A stretch of 64,000 bases of DNA from Zopfochytrium polystomum (GCA_025765615.1 JAIVFJ010000213.1:1-64000); one strand, 5' to 3'. Shown: positions 1 through 9,727, numbered from the stretch's first letter. A program made the numbers and translations. Notes: generated from the sequence alone by a model not told the origin.

Positions 1-128
1 GCCTTCATATCCAAAAATACCAATGACTCGATGACAGCCAACGAATTCTGTGCTGAAGCGGAAACTGAACGGAGAATGCTATTCTAATTCCCTCGTTTTT
101 CATAGCAATGGCGATGGTGGCGCGGGCG
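1..128 (+). repeat. 120-bp dispersed repeat, copy A
   Basis: This stretch recurs at about 40012-40138 with only a few substitutions and one small indel. Both copies begin with the same 30 bases and share the block around 75-110. In both places a truncated piece of the cysteine-rich family follows directly, so the repeat travels with that gene fragment. No coding sense is visible. Confidence 0.85.
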
Positions 129-189
129 GACGACAATATTATTTCTTCATGTTTGGAAATGCTCACTTTCAGTTTGGTGTTTGGGAGGT

Positions 190-385
190 CGCGATCGGCT
201 CCACAGATGTCTCAGGTTTTACCCGCAGTACCGCGGCGAGGAGGAGTGCGTCGCGCTCATCACGTCGCTGCCGAGGATCAGTTCCACGTGCCGCATCACG
301 GGGGCGCTGTCGGGGAATTCGACGTTTTTGCAGGTTCAAGCACCAGTGGATGGCGTCGATCAACCCGGAGGTCTCACCAAATGAA
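190..385 (+). pseudogene. Internal fragment of the eight-cysteine secreted family
   Basis: Translation gives the segment that lies about two thirds of the way through the intact family members at 57203 and 60333: YPQY-R-EEECVA, then SLPRIS, then GALSGNSTF. A frame change follows near 330 and the next family segment (HQWMASINPEV) continues in another frame to about 385. Family cysteines are replaced (for example GNSTFL for GNSTFC). The 5' two thirds and the 3' end are absent, so this is a dead fragment. It abuts a minus-strand reading frame of other origin at about 386. Confidence 0.75.
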
Positions 386-620
386 ACCTCCATGTACCAT
401 TCTTCCTTTCTCTCCAATGCATCTTTCCACGCTGCTATAACCTCACCCACACCTGACAAGACCCTCCGAAACCCAAAGCCTCCTTCCTCAGATTGCGTTA
501 AATACATGAACCTTGCACTCCTGCAGAATGTTGCCTGTACCCACACCTCTCTCAGACAACATGCCACCGCTTCCTTGTAAACAAGACCAGACGCTGGTGC
601 CAGCACCTGTGTCACAAAGT
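386..620 (-). pseudogene. 3' part of an unknown gene split by the retrotransposon
   Basis: On the minus strand this is an open frame containing VTQVLAPASGLVYKEAV and RFMYLTQSEEGGFGFRRVL. It is the downstream part of the same frame that begins at 6556: removing the element at 621-6244 and one copy of the AAAGT duplication makes the two parts continuous (codons GAC TTT then GTG ACA). The family is not recognised. Near 385 the frame runs antisense into the cysteine-rich fragment, so its original end is uncertain. Confidence 0.55.
616..620. repeat. Left 5-bp target-site duplication AAAGT
   Basis: AAAGT directly precedes the 5' LTR and is repeated at 6245-6249 directly after the 3' LTR. Five bases is the usual duplication length for Ty3-type integrases. 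Confidence 0.9.
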
Positions 621-649
621 TGTTATGAATCACCCTCTGGAAACCTCTG

Positions 650-757
650 GAACCTTCTAGAACATTCCTTCATGGAACCTTGTGGAACCTTCTGGAACCT
701 TCTGGAACCTTCTAGAACATTCCTTCATGGAACCTTGTGGAACCTTCTGGAACCTTC
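650..757 (+). promoter_or_regulatory. Phased heat-shock-element array in LTR U3
   Basis: Alternating GAA and TTC triplets repeat in a strict 5-bp register from 650 to 757. Of 22 positions, 18 are exact; exceptions are at 670, 680, 725 and 735. The longest perfect run is eight units at 685-722. The consensus for trimeric heat-shock factor is three or more nGAAn units in alternating orientation. The array partly arises from tandem 10-bp units (GGAACCTTCT), so the regularity has a duplication origin. Binding by HSF is inferred. Confidence 0.7.
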
Positions 758-822
758 TTTGCTTTCCTGACTTGTCTTGTTGTCATTGGTATCATTGGTA
801 TCATTGTATTACTAATTGCTCT

Positions 823-870
823 TTCTGGAACTTTCTTTGAGTCTTGACAAGGGACTCTCAAAGGTATAAA
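823..870 (+). promoter_or_regulatory. Promoter-proximal heat-shock element and TATA box of the LTR
   Basis: TTCtgGAActTTC at 823-835 is a perfect three-unit heat-shock element. TATAAA follows at 865-870, with transcription expected about 30 bases further on, near 895-900. The same arrangement is present in the 3' LTR and, inverted, in the solo LTR. Confidence 0.65.
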
Positions 871-979
871 AGGGGGATGGGGGACCTGTCCCATCCCTCA
901 AGTGAATTATTGTTTCCAATACAATCATCACTCCTCTCAGTTCCTTGTCTGCCTTGTCCTGTGCCCTGTTCCTGACATC

Positions 980-990
980 ATAATTCACTT
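980..990 (+). other. Self-complementary primer-binding site
   Basis: ATAATTCACTT lies two bases after the 5' LTR and is the exact reverse complement of AAGTGAATTAT at 900-910, which sits where the transcript should start (30 to 35 bases after the TATA box). This is the arrangement of self-priming Tf1/sushi-type elements, in which the 5' end of the RNA folds back to prime minus-strand synthesis. No tRNA 3'-end match was noticed at the site. Confidence 0.7.
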
Positions 991-1017
991 CACCCTCTCC
1001 CACTACTCTCTGCCATC

Positions 1018-1942
1018 ATGTCTGACCCAAACAACACCTTCCCTGATGCAACTGCCTTCCAAGCCTTGATGGACCAATTACAAGCCCTTTCAAGACAGAC
1101 ACACCAACTTCAAGAACAAGTCCTTCACCAGCAGCACCAGCTTCAACAACAACTTCACCAACAAGAACATCAAGCTCTTCCCCTGCCTCAAGCCAACCAA
1201 GCAAGAGAGCCCAAGGTTCCCAGCCCTGACAAGTTCACTGGGCTGGCCAAAGACCTTAGGAACTTCATGGCCACTGTGGAGAATGTCATCCTTCTCCAAC
1301 CTTCAAGATTTCCCAGTGAGCAAGTCAAGGTTCTTTTCACAAGCACCCTCCTGTCTGGTCAAGCTCAATCATGGTACAGATCTCTCCCAAGCACACCCAC
1401 CACCCTGCAAGAGCTCTGGGAGGGGCTGGAGGCTACCTTTGGTGACCCCTACGCATCTTGGACAGCAAGATCCAAGCTCAAGCATATCAAGCAAGGAAAG
1501 CAATCTTGTGTGGCCTACACCAACCAATTCAAGCAACTAGCCAGAGACTCTGGATACAATGATGCAGCTCTGATGGAGCTGTACCATGATGGTCTCCATG
1601 AGTCTATCCAAGACATGCTCTCCCAGTCTCTGCACATCCCTGAGACCTTGGAAGAGTACATTCTCCTTGCCATCAAGATTGACAACAGACTCTACTCCAA
1701 GAGGCTGAAGCAAAGACAAGTAGGAACTACATCAAGACCTACCCCAGTTCCTCAAGCTCTTACAGTTCCTGAACCCATGCAAGTGGATGCAGTTGAGACA
1801 CTTCCTAAGGGTCCTCTGAGCCAAGAGGAGAAAAACAAGGAGGGCCCAGCAGGGACTGTGTTTTTACTGTGGCTCCAAGGAGCATGCTGTCAAGGACTGC
1901 CCAAGGAAGAAGCACCCAAACTCCCAGGTCCAGGCTCACTGA
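1018..1942 (+). pseudogene. gag: Retrotransposon Gag (capsid and CCHC zinc knuckle), frameshifted
   Basis: The ATG at 1018 follows the primer site directly. The N-terminal part is Gln-rich and coiled-coil-like (residues 15-60). The middle shows the Ty3 capsid pattern (KVLFTSTLLSGQAQSWY, FGDPYASWTARSKL). The zinc knuckle CFYCGSKEHAVKDC (C-x2-C-x4-H-x4-C) is encoded at 1859-1900 but one frame over. The shift falls near the A5 run at 1831-1835 and looks like a one-base gain. In the knuckle frame a TGA occurs at 1940-1942. The structural role is the particle shell and RNA packaging; this copy would not give a complete Gag. Confidence 0.85.
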
Positions 1943-2038
1943 GGGGCAATTCCCTGGACCCTCCTCCAAGCTGCCCCTGTTTCATCACCACCACCAGCAC
2001 CACAAACACCTCAGATTCCAAGCCCCCACCAACTCACC

Positions 2039-2832
2039 ATGGATGTCAAGATTCAACTCTCACCCAAGTCAACCTTCACAACCAAGGCCCTTATAGACTC
2101 TGGATCATCCTGCAACATCATTGATGCCACCCTTGCCAAGTCTTGTGCCATTCCCACCATCAAGAAATCCACACCCCTCAAGGTCCATTTTGCCAATCAT
2201 GCTCTGTTCAAGGAAATCAGCCATGAAACCAAGCTAAACCTCCACATCCAAGACTTTCCACCATCCATGGTCAACCTGGAAGTATTGGATCTTGGCTCAC
2301 CCACATTCTCTGTCATCCTGGGATTACCATGGCTGCAAGCCCAGAACCCTGCCATTGATTGGGTCACTGGTCAAGTCCAACCTCCACCAATCGGAACAGT
2401 CACCCAAAACTCAAGTCAAGCCCCCAAGTCTCATGCTCCCAAGTCCTTGATTCAAGGTTCACAGCCAGCCAAGACTCAAATGCCACAGTTCACAGTTCAC
2501 AGTCAAGATTCAAGTAGAGCTCATAGAGCTCACAGTCATGGCCATGACTCTTGTTCACAGAACCCACAGTCAAGGATTCAAGTACCACAGTTCACAGTCC
2601 ACATTCAAGATTCAAGTTCCACAGCTCACAGTCTTTGCCAAGAACAGAACTCTCAGTCAAAGATTCAAGAATCACAGTTCCCAGTCAAGAATTCAAGCCC
2701 CACTGCTGAGGAGCACGACAACCTGGACCCATCAGACCTTTTGCTGGCATCCAAGCTACCAAAAGAATATCTCCCTTATGCTGATGTGTTTTCCAAGACC
2801 AAGGCAGACCTGCTACCAGCTCAGAGGCCTTA
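2039..2832 (+). pseudogene. pro: Retrotransposon aspartic protease region
   Basis: The frame is the same as that of the zinc knuckle upstream, separated from it by the TGA at 1940. It encodes a retropepsin with the active-site signature ALIDSGSSCNIID at about residues 17-29 and the second conserved segment VILGLPWLQAQNPAIDW about 75 residues later. A Ser/Gln/His-rich linker with loosely repeated units (2440-2700) leads to the start of reverse transcriptase (LPKEYLPYADVFSK), which is cut at 2832 by the inserted solo LTR. It would process the Gag-Pol polyprotein. Confidence 0.85.
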
Positions 2833-3140
2833 TGTCAGGAACAGGGCAGGACAGGACAAGGCAGACAAGGAACTGAGAGGAGTGATGATTGTATTGGAAA
2901 CAATAATTCACTTGAGGGATGGGACAGGTCCCCCATCCCCCTTTTATACCTTTTGAGAGTGTTCCTTGTCAAGACTCCAAGAAAGTTCCAGAAAGAGCAA
3001 TTAGTAATGCAATGATACCAATGATACCAATGACAACAAGACAAGTCAGGAAAGCAAAGAAGGTTCCAGAAGGTTCCACAAGGTTCCATGAAGGAATGTT
3101 CTAGAAGGTTCCAGAGGTTTCCAGAGGGTGATTCATAACA
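2833..3140 (-). repeat. Inverted solo LTR nested in pol
   Basis: This 308-bp segment is an LTR of the same family in opposite orientation, bounded by TG...CA and flanked by the perfect 5-bp duplication CCTTA (2828-2832 and 3141-3145). It lacks internal element sequence, so it is a solo LTR, left by recombination between two LTRs. It carries the shorter array form: 11 GAA/TTC positions at 3059-3111, 9 of them exact. Deleting it and one CCTTA reunites the pol frame. Confidence 0.92.
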
Positions 3141-3145
3141 CCTTA

Positions 3146-4611
3146 TGACTGTGAAATCCCACTCAAGGATGAAACTTGCAGCCCACCTTTCAAGCCACTG
3201 TACCACCTCTCTCCACCAGAAGCCAAGGCCCTCCAAGAATACATTGAAGAAATGCTGAACAAGGGATTCATCCAACCTTCCAAGTCACCAGCTGGAGCTC
3301 CCATCTTTTTTGTCAAGAAGAAGGATGGGGGACTGAGACCCTGTGTGGACTACAGAGATCTCAATGAGATGACAGTCAAGAACCGCTATCCACTGCCTCT
3401 CATCTCTGAATTACTGGACAAACTGAGCCATGCAAGGATATTTTCCAAGATTGACCTCAGAGGTGCCTACAATTTGGTCAGAATTAAGCCCCAGGATCAA
3501 TGGAAGACTGCCTTCAGATGCAAATACGGTCACTTTGAGTACTTGGTCATGCCCTTTGGACTTACCAATGCTCCAGCTATTTTCCAAGGCATGATGAATG
3601 ACATCTTCAGGGATATTCTGGACCTTTTTGTCATTGTCTACCTGGATGATATCCTGGTATTTTTCATCTGACACTGCAAGCCATATGGGACATGTCAAGA
3701 CTGTCTTGGAGAGACTCAGACAGCATCACCTCTATGCAAAGCTGGAGAAGTGTGAATTCCACAAGACCTCCATTGAGTTTTTGGGGTTCATTGTGTCTGA
3801 CAAAGGGATCTCCATGGCACCAGACAAGATCCAAACTATTCTTGAATGGAAGGCTCCAAATTCCATCAAGGATGTTCAAAGCTTCCTTGGATTTTGCAAC
3901 TTCTACAGAACCTTCATTGCCAACTATTCTGCCATAGCCAAGCCTCTCACTGATCTCACCAAGAAGACCACCAAGTTTGAATGGACCCCAGCAGCAGAGC
4001 AAGCCTGGCTAGCTCTTAAGACAGCAACCACAAGTGCACCACTCCTTAAGCATGTGGATCCCTTGCTTCCCTTCACCTTGGAAACTGATGCCTCAGACTA
4101 TGCCCTTGGCGCTGTTCTGTCCCAGCCAAGCTCTCAGGACCCCTCTGCTCCTCTGCATCCAGTGGCATATTACTCCAGGAAGCTGAACAGTGCTGAGTGT
4201 AACTACACAGTCCATGACAAGGAGTTGCTTGCAATTGTGGAAGCATTCAAATTCTGGAGACACTACTTGGCTGGTTCTAAAGGCATCTCTGTCTATTCTG
4301 ATCACAAGAACCTCACCTTCTTCAGGGCAAGGAGGTTGCTCAAGCAGAGGCATGCCAGGTGGGCTGAACTGCTCTCTGAGTATGACTTTAAGCTGTGCTA
4401 TTCTCCTGGCCACCTTAACACTGTGGCTGATGCCCTGTCAAGAAGAACAGACCTTGCACCTGAAGGGGGAGATGGTTTCACCCCACCATCCAAGACACAC
4501 CTTTCATTGCTTCCTGACAGTGTGTGGGCCTATGCTATTTCCAAGGACCCCAAGCCTCACAAGATTCAAATCAGCCAAGAAGAGGAAAAACTTGAGATAC
4601 TCAGACAAGGC
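3146..4611 (+). pseudogene. pol: Reverse transcriptase and RNase H
   Basis: The reverse transcriptase signatures are all visible: [47 protein letters not shown] and the catalytic YLDD at about 3640-3651. A one-base gain in the T5 run near 3659 ends the frame at a TGA; the next frame carries on with the thumb (LEKCEFHKTSIEFLGFIVS). RNase H follows, with ETDASDYALGAVL (first catalytic Asp), HDKELLAIVEAFKFWRHYL (Glu) and YSDHKNL (Asp). A further shift at about 4610 precedes the integrase. Confidence 0.9.
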
Positions 4612-5891
4612 ATGATGCAGCAACAGCTGGACACCCAGGAGAGCACAAGACATATGAGCTTGTTTCCAGAGACTTCTACTGGCCAGGCATGAGGAAGTAC
4701 ATCAAGAACTATGTCAGCAGCTGTGAAACCTGTCAAAGAAACAAATCCAGCAGACACAAGCCCTATGGACTTCTGGAGCCCCTCCCAATTGCCATCAGCC
4801 CTTGGTCATCAATATCCATGGACTTCATTGTGAAACTGCCCCCATCCCATGGATTTGACTCTATCCTTGTTGTCATCTGCAGAAGGACAAAGTTGGCCCA
4901 TTTCATCCCCTGCACTGAGAATATAGATGCACAAGGAACAGCAGACCTGTTTTTGCAGCACATATTCAGGCTCCATGGGCTGCCTCAGTCAATCGTCAGT
5001 GACAGAGGACCACAGTTCAGATCTCAATTTTGGAAAGCACTCACAGCAGCCCTTGGAATCAAGTCTCAACTGTCAACTGCTTATCACCCTCAGACTGATG
5101 GACAAACAGAAAGAACAAACCAGACTCTGGAGCAGTATTTGAGGTGCTATGTCAGCTATCAACAGGATGATTGGCCCACCCTCCTTCCACTGGCAGAATT
5201 TGCTCTCAACAATTCTCTCCACTCAAGCACCCAGCTATCTCCTTTCTTTGCAACCTATGGCTTCAATCCAAGAGGAGATCTTCTGGGACAAGAGACCCTA
5301 TCCAATGTCCAAGCTCCTGCTGCGGCTTCACACTTACATAAGCTCAAGATCATCAACTCCTTCCTGGACTCCACTCTGAAGCAAGCCCAAGAAGATGCCT
5401 CAAGATTTGCCAACACTCACAGAATGGACCATGACTTTGCTGTGGGTCAGCAAGTTTGGCTTCTGAGGAAGAACTTGCAGACCAAAAGACCAAGTCCCAA
5501 GCTAGACAACCTCAAGTTGGGTCCTTTCAAGATCTTGGAGCAAATCAATCCAGTCACCTTCAAGCTGGATCTCCCTGCATCCATGAAGATCCACCCAGTT
5601 TTCCATGTCAGCCTTTTAGAGAAGTTTGTGGCCAATTCCATTCCAGGCAGAGTTGTTCCTCCTCCTCCTCCAGTTGAGGTAGAAGGTGAAGAGGAATTTG
5701 AGGTTGAACAAATCTTGGATGCCAAGTGGTTTGGAAGGACACTCAAGTTCCTTGTTAAGTGGAAAGGTTACTCAGATGCTGACAACACCTGGGAGCCTGA
5801 GTCAAACCTCACTCACTGCCAAGACCTTCTGCTCGAGTTCAAGACCAGGTACCCCACCAAGTTGCAGAAGAGGCCTAAAAGGGGGAGATGA
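4612..5891 (+). pseudogene. Integrase with C-terminal chromodomain
   Basis: The HHCC zinc domain begins near 4610 in the frame of the integrase (two His eight residues apart, then CETC at about 4730) after a frame change from the RNase H part; the linker normally found before it looks shortened. The catalytic core has MDFIVKLP (first Asp), IVSDRGPQF (second Asp) and the downstream Glu within TDGQTERTNQTLEQY. A chromodomain closes the protein (EVEQILDAKW, FLVKWKGY, NTWEPESNL; 5695-5850), which in related elements steers integration to chromatin carrying methylated histone H3. The long frame itself opens at 4689 and ends in the TGA just before the 3' LTR. Confidence 0.9.
5877..5890 (+). other. 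Polypurine tract
   Basis: AAAAGGGGGAGATG immediately precedes the 3' LTR. It is the expected plus-strand primer site of an LTR retrotransposon and overlaps the end of the integrase frame. Confidence 0.75.
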
Positions 5892-6244
5892 TGTTATGAA
5901 TCACCCTCTGGAAACCTCTGGAACCTTCTAGAACATTCCTTCATGGAACCTTCTGGAACCTTCTGGAACATTCTAGAACATTCCTTCATGGAACATTGTG
6001 GAACCTTCTGGAACCTTCTTTGCTTTCCTGACTTGTCTTGTTGTCATTGGTATCATTGGTATCATTGTATTACTAATTGCTCTTTCTGGAACTTTCTTTG
6101 AGTCTTGACAAGGAAGACTCTCAAAGGGTATAAAAGGGGGATGGGGGACCTGTCCCATCCCTCAAGTGAATTATTGTTTCCAATACAATCATCACTCCTC
6201 TCAGTTCCTTGTCTGCCTTGTCCTGTCCTGCCCTGTTCCTGACA
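5892..6244 (+). repeat. 3' long terminal repeat
   Basis: Begins TGTTATG and ends CTGACA, 353 bp. Its heat-shock-element array runs 5921-6018 with 17 of 20 GAA/TTC positions exact. It differs from the 5' LTR in array length, in a few substitutions and in short indels near the TATA box and the right end. Confidence 0.95.
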
Positions 6245-6556
6245 AAAGTCCAGCTCTGGCGATGCCATCTCTGGTTCATCTGGGACCGAGCTTGGATCGT
6301 GGATTTCTCCCAACTGGCTCAAGTACGCAGCTAGGAGAGATAGTAGGGAGCCTGTTATACTTGGAGACACTGTCGGGGATCCGACTACACTTTGGTGTAG
6401 CTGGTGAACCACTTTCATTACAAGAATCCCACTTCGCAGATGATATTCCTGCTGGGCATGTTCAAGGGCTGCAATCAATAACCTTTCTACATCGCTAATA
6501 GAAGCAGATTTGGTGTTGATCAGGCCGGCCATCTGCTTCGCAGATGCTGTAGCCAA
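6245..6556 (-). pseudogene. 5' part of the unknown gene split by the retrotransposon
   Basis: The minus-strand frame carries SDVERLLIAALEHAQQEYHLRSG, then VVHQLHQSVVGSPTVSPS and ends at the insertion point with ...MASPELDF. It continues in phase at 620. There is no ATG at its very beginning: the first in-frame ATG is at about 6532, so an upstream exon is possible. No family is recognised; the sequence is helical in character with no membrane segment. Confidence 0.5.
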
Positions 6557-6803
6557 TGTTTCGGTAAAAACTTATCTCCTCCTTCCACCACTATCGTTAT
6601 CACAACAAGGTTGCATGTACTACAAACCTTCATCCACTCCACACAAATAACCAAACACGGCTCAAATGCTTGGTAGGCATGGGACAGATGTCGCGGCATT
6701 AGCTTGATGAAGTGATGGCACTCCCATCAATGTTTCAACCAAAACAGGCCGGCCGCGCCGAGTCACAAATGTTTAATGAATCCAACCCAGAGCTCCCAAA
6801 CAA
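6557..6803. other. Intergenic stretch
   Basis: No gene is seen. The last 20 bases before 6804 resemble the sequence just after the BTB-like paralogue near 40670-40690, so the duplication that made the paralogues extends slightly past their stop codons. Confidence 0.5.
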
Positions 6804-8475
6804 CTAACCCATAAACGGGTGGACAACAACGCAAATTGTAGATGCAAACGTTCGGGAATTGGTGCAGTAGCTGCCTTCGCGGCACCAACCCTCACGACGC
6901 GGCCAAGGAATAGTCGGAAACCACTCCTGGCGTTCTGCCAACTTTACACTAAACTCAAAATTAAAGACTCGCAGTGGGACTTGCTGAAGAGCAGCAGGGT
7001 GGTAAACAGCAGTCAATGCATCTTGTTGTGGAAGCGTAGACACGTCCCCAAATACAATGGATTCACGTTTCGCCAAGTCTCCAGGTGCTGCCTCGCATTG
7101 AAAGTCGTCGCCGAGCTTTGGGTTTCTTGCGGACAGGTAAATTTCTCTGTATGGATTGTAATAGTAGCAACCCCTGTTTTCAGAAATCGGTCAAGCAGCC
7201 AAATTAGCCAATTTCACCCTGGAGGAGAGTGATTTACCTGGAATGGTTGTCACCTTCGTGGGCCAAATCCATTCTTCTGAAATATGTATTCTGCAGTCCA
7301 AAAAGCTTGTTCAGCACTGTCAGAGTTTTCAACGAGGCTTCGTTCTCAAGTTTAAAGTCAGAGGCAGGGCATGCTTGCGGTGCAAATTGGAACTCAGGAA
7401 TTTCCCAAGGACTGACATGCTCCCATTTCTTCATAAGCTCCTCTGCAGCTTCCGCCATCTCGCCAACTCGAAAAAAGGAATTCAGTTCCTCCTGCAGTTC
7501 TGCCGATGCGATCAGCGCCACCGGTTTTGGCGTTGAAGATGCGTCCGAGGACGTCGATGAGAAGCCGATTTGGTCACCTTGATCTGAAGATTCCTCGTCG
7601 TGTTCCCGCCAAAGTTCAGAGAGCAATTGCTTGGAGGAATCACGTTCAACAACTTGCTGCAGATCCGAGCAACTACTACTTTCCTCTTGTTCTGGGCCCT
7701 CTTGATCCTGAGGCTCTGTGTGATGTTCTTCTTCGGTTTGCCCAGCCATCTTTGATTCGGTGAAAGAATCTGCCATTCTTGCAGTAACCAGCTGAGGCCA
7801 TATCTCGTTGAACTCCTTGATCATCGACATCCAGCTCTCTGTCGTCTCTGCAGCCTCCTTCTGCGCACGCTTGATCTGCTCCAGCGCTGGCCCCATGCGT
7901 TGGAGTGCGGCCCTGCCGTTCGCAGTCCACGCAAACACGGAAAACGACCAACGTGGGTCAAACGGCGACGGGATGCCAAGAAACTGCAAGTCGTGATTGA
8001 TGCGGGCCGGCGAAAGCTCGCCTGCCTCTTCGAGGTCATGGTCGCCGTCTTCGTTGCCGCTCGACTCGCCGGCGTGCACGGCTTCGACGAGCCTGCCAAG
8101 GAAAGTATTGGCAGAAAGGAGAACGTTCTTGGGGAATCCGAGGTGAACTGGAACGTGCCATTTGCGCTCAGCCGTGTCGTAGAAGGGCAGGACGACGCGG
8201 CGAAAGACGACGGGGGAGCAGTCGGGCAACTGGATCAAGTAAGGATCGCGGAACTGGAGGATGCGGTGCGTTCGATCGTGGAGGAGCGTGTCCGGGAAGG
8301 CGGCAAAAGTGGACGCCGGCACCTGGAAAACTGTTTCCCCGACGCCGCCGCCGTCTGCGTCACAGTGGCCGACGATGATCGTGAACAAAGGGTCGGCGGG
8401 GTTGTTGGGGTCTTTCGCCCGCACGATGGTTGGCCAAGTGAACGAAGACGCAGCGATTTCGTCGGAACTTTGCAT
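6804..8475 (-). CDS. BTB/POZ-like protein, paralogue A
   Basis: Two exons, 8475-7238 and 7173-6804, joined over a 64-bp intron (donor GTAAAT, acceptor CAG); the join keeps the frame and continues as GCYYYNPYREIYL, which matches the paralogue at 40688-42317. Residues about 25-110 resemble a T1-type BTB fold (VFQVPASTFAAFP, LLHDRTHRILQFRDPYL, SPVVFRRVVLPFYD). The middle is acidic and Ser-rich, and the C-terminus has a helical MAEAAEELMKKWEHV segment. An in-frame ATG exists further upstream at 8628, but the start at 8475 (MQSSDEIA) matches the length of the paralogue better. A BTB protein would be a dimerising adaptor, for instance for a cullin ligase; that role is inferred only. The fold call is tentative. 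Confidence 0.65.
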
Positions 8476-9321
8476 GAGCAGGATTGTCCGGAAGAAAAGG
8501 CTCGGTCGGTTCGGATGGCAGAAACAGAACCGGGGGGCCAACCGACCAAACGGATAACCCCTTTCACACGAACTTTCCAACGGTGCCCGCTTCGCTCTCC
8601 CCCTCACAGTAAGAAAGTTCATGAGCATTTAGAGTTGAGTGGCCTTTTTGAATTCCCTCTCATCTTCGCACACTGCACATTCAATCAAACTCATCCTGTG
8701 TGGACGAATGAGGCGCCGCCCATGCGTCAACGCTTTCACGGGCGCACCCATGCGGTCGGTGCATCCAAACGTTGGCTGGCCCTGGCCCAAAAAAAAAGAA
8801 TGGGTCCGGTCGGTACATAGCATTACTGTACACGGGAAAGTGTGTTGGTGGGTTTTGAGACCGTTTTTGTCTCGCTGAAAGTTCGAAATTTGAACCATCC
8901 ATCCACTAGGTCCTTGACACGGTAAGGACCGTCAACCCATCGACAGGGACCGCTCCCAACAACGCCCCGAGTCGTGGTTGGTTCGCTCTATGGTGCGACC
9001 CCCACTAATTGAACGGGCGAGGCAACCGGACGGGCCTGGTTGGGGGACTCCGTAAGATCACTTGGAAGCTTCCGATCGGATAGGATGGAATGCGTTGGGA
9101 TGGGATGGGATCGGATGGAATGACCGATCAATCTCCCTGGGATCCCTCCGGACTTAGCAGCCGATGCAGCCAGACTCAAACCCTCTTAGCGTTGCAGCAA
9201 GACGATCTGCCCCCCCTCTGCACCCTATCAAATCCTTGCACCAATTGGGCACGATCTGACCCCTGACCCCTTCCCGTTCGTCCCTATTCGCTCGCCGACA
9301 CGATCTCGCGATTCCGCAGAA
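8476..9321. other. Intergenic region, divergent promoters
   Basis: Lies between the minus-strand BTB-like gene and plus-strand eL29. No convincing gene is seen. A purine/pyrimidine-rich stretch (9055-9125) contains repeated GGATGGAAT/GGGATGGGAT units. The last 100 bases before the eL29 start are pyrimidine-rich, as is common for fungal ribosomal-protein promoters. Confidence 0.5.
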
Positions 9322-9727
9322 ATGGTAAGTCTTGTTGACGATCGCTTCCCCCTCTGGTTCCGCCCATCTTAACATCTTCTCCTTGACCCCTCGGTGCTTC
9401 CTCGATCCGCCCCTTTCTAGGCCAAGTCAAAGAACCACACCAACCACAACCAGGGACACAAGGCCCACCGTAACGGCATCAAGAAGCCCAAGAGCCACAG
9501 GTACCCGTCCCTGAAGGGCGTTGACCCCAAGTTCCGCCGTAACCAGCGGTACGCGAAGGCGGTAAGTTAAATGAAGTTCTTCTCGTTTGGTGCTCAGCCC
9601 CCCTATTTACGCTGTCTCGTTTATTTGTTACCTCTCTTCGAAATCACAGGGCAGCCTCAAGGCGACTATCGCCCTGCGGGCCAAGATTGCGGCGAAGAGG
9701 GCGGAAAAGGCTGCCGAGAAGAAGTAA
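9322..9727 (+). CDS. RPL29: 60S ribosomal protein eL29
   Basis: Three exons: 9322-9324 (the ATG alone), 9421-9561 and 9650-9727, with GTAAGT donors at both introns. The 73-residue product begins with [20 protein letters not shown] and contains [27 protein letters not shown], the hallmark of eL29, followed by a short Lys/Ala-rich tail. eL29 sits on the large subunit surface near the peptide exit region. Its length is close to the fungal norm (about 60-75). A start codon isolated in its own exon is common in ribosomal protein genes and couples splicing to expression. Confidence 0.97.

Larger units (their letters stand above)
621..977 (+). repeat. 5' long terminal repeat
   Basis: Starts TGTTATGAATC and ends CCTGTTCCTGACA, with TG...CA termini. 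It contains a phased heat-shock-element array (650-757), a second three-unit element (823-835), a TATA box (865-870) and the presumed start of the transcript near 900. Compared with the 3' LTR it has one extra 10-bp array unit. Confidence 0.95.
621..6244 (+). mobile_element. Ty3-type LTR retrotransposon of the chromovirus clade, decayed
   Basis: A full-length element bounded by LTRs of 357 and 353 bp (TGTTATG...CTGACA) and a perfect 5-bp target duplication AAAGT (616-620 and 6245-6249). Between the LTRs lie, in order, a self-complementary primer site, Gag with a CCHC zinc knuckle, aspartic protease, reverse transcriptase, RNase H, integrase, a C-terminal chromodomain and a polypurine tract. 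That order plus the chromodomain places it in the chromoviruses of the Metaviridae. It cannot be autonomous: frames break near 1835, 3660 and 4610, a TGA lies at 1940-1942, and a solo LTR interrupts pol at 2833-3140. The two LTRs differ by about three substitutions and a few short indels, so the insertion is fairly young. Confidence 0.95.

Noticed and set aside
1828..1850. GAGAAAAAC in Gag as a programmed -1 frameshift site
   Set aside because: The zinc knuckle needs a +1 change, not -1, the heptamer is not canonical, and the shift falls inside Gag before the knuckle. A mutation or read error in the A5 run is simpler.
4689..5891. Integrase as an independent host-domesticated gene
   Set aside because: It lies between matching LTRs with target duplications and continues the pol order, so it belongs to the element.
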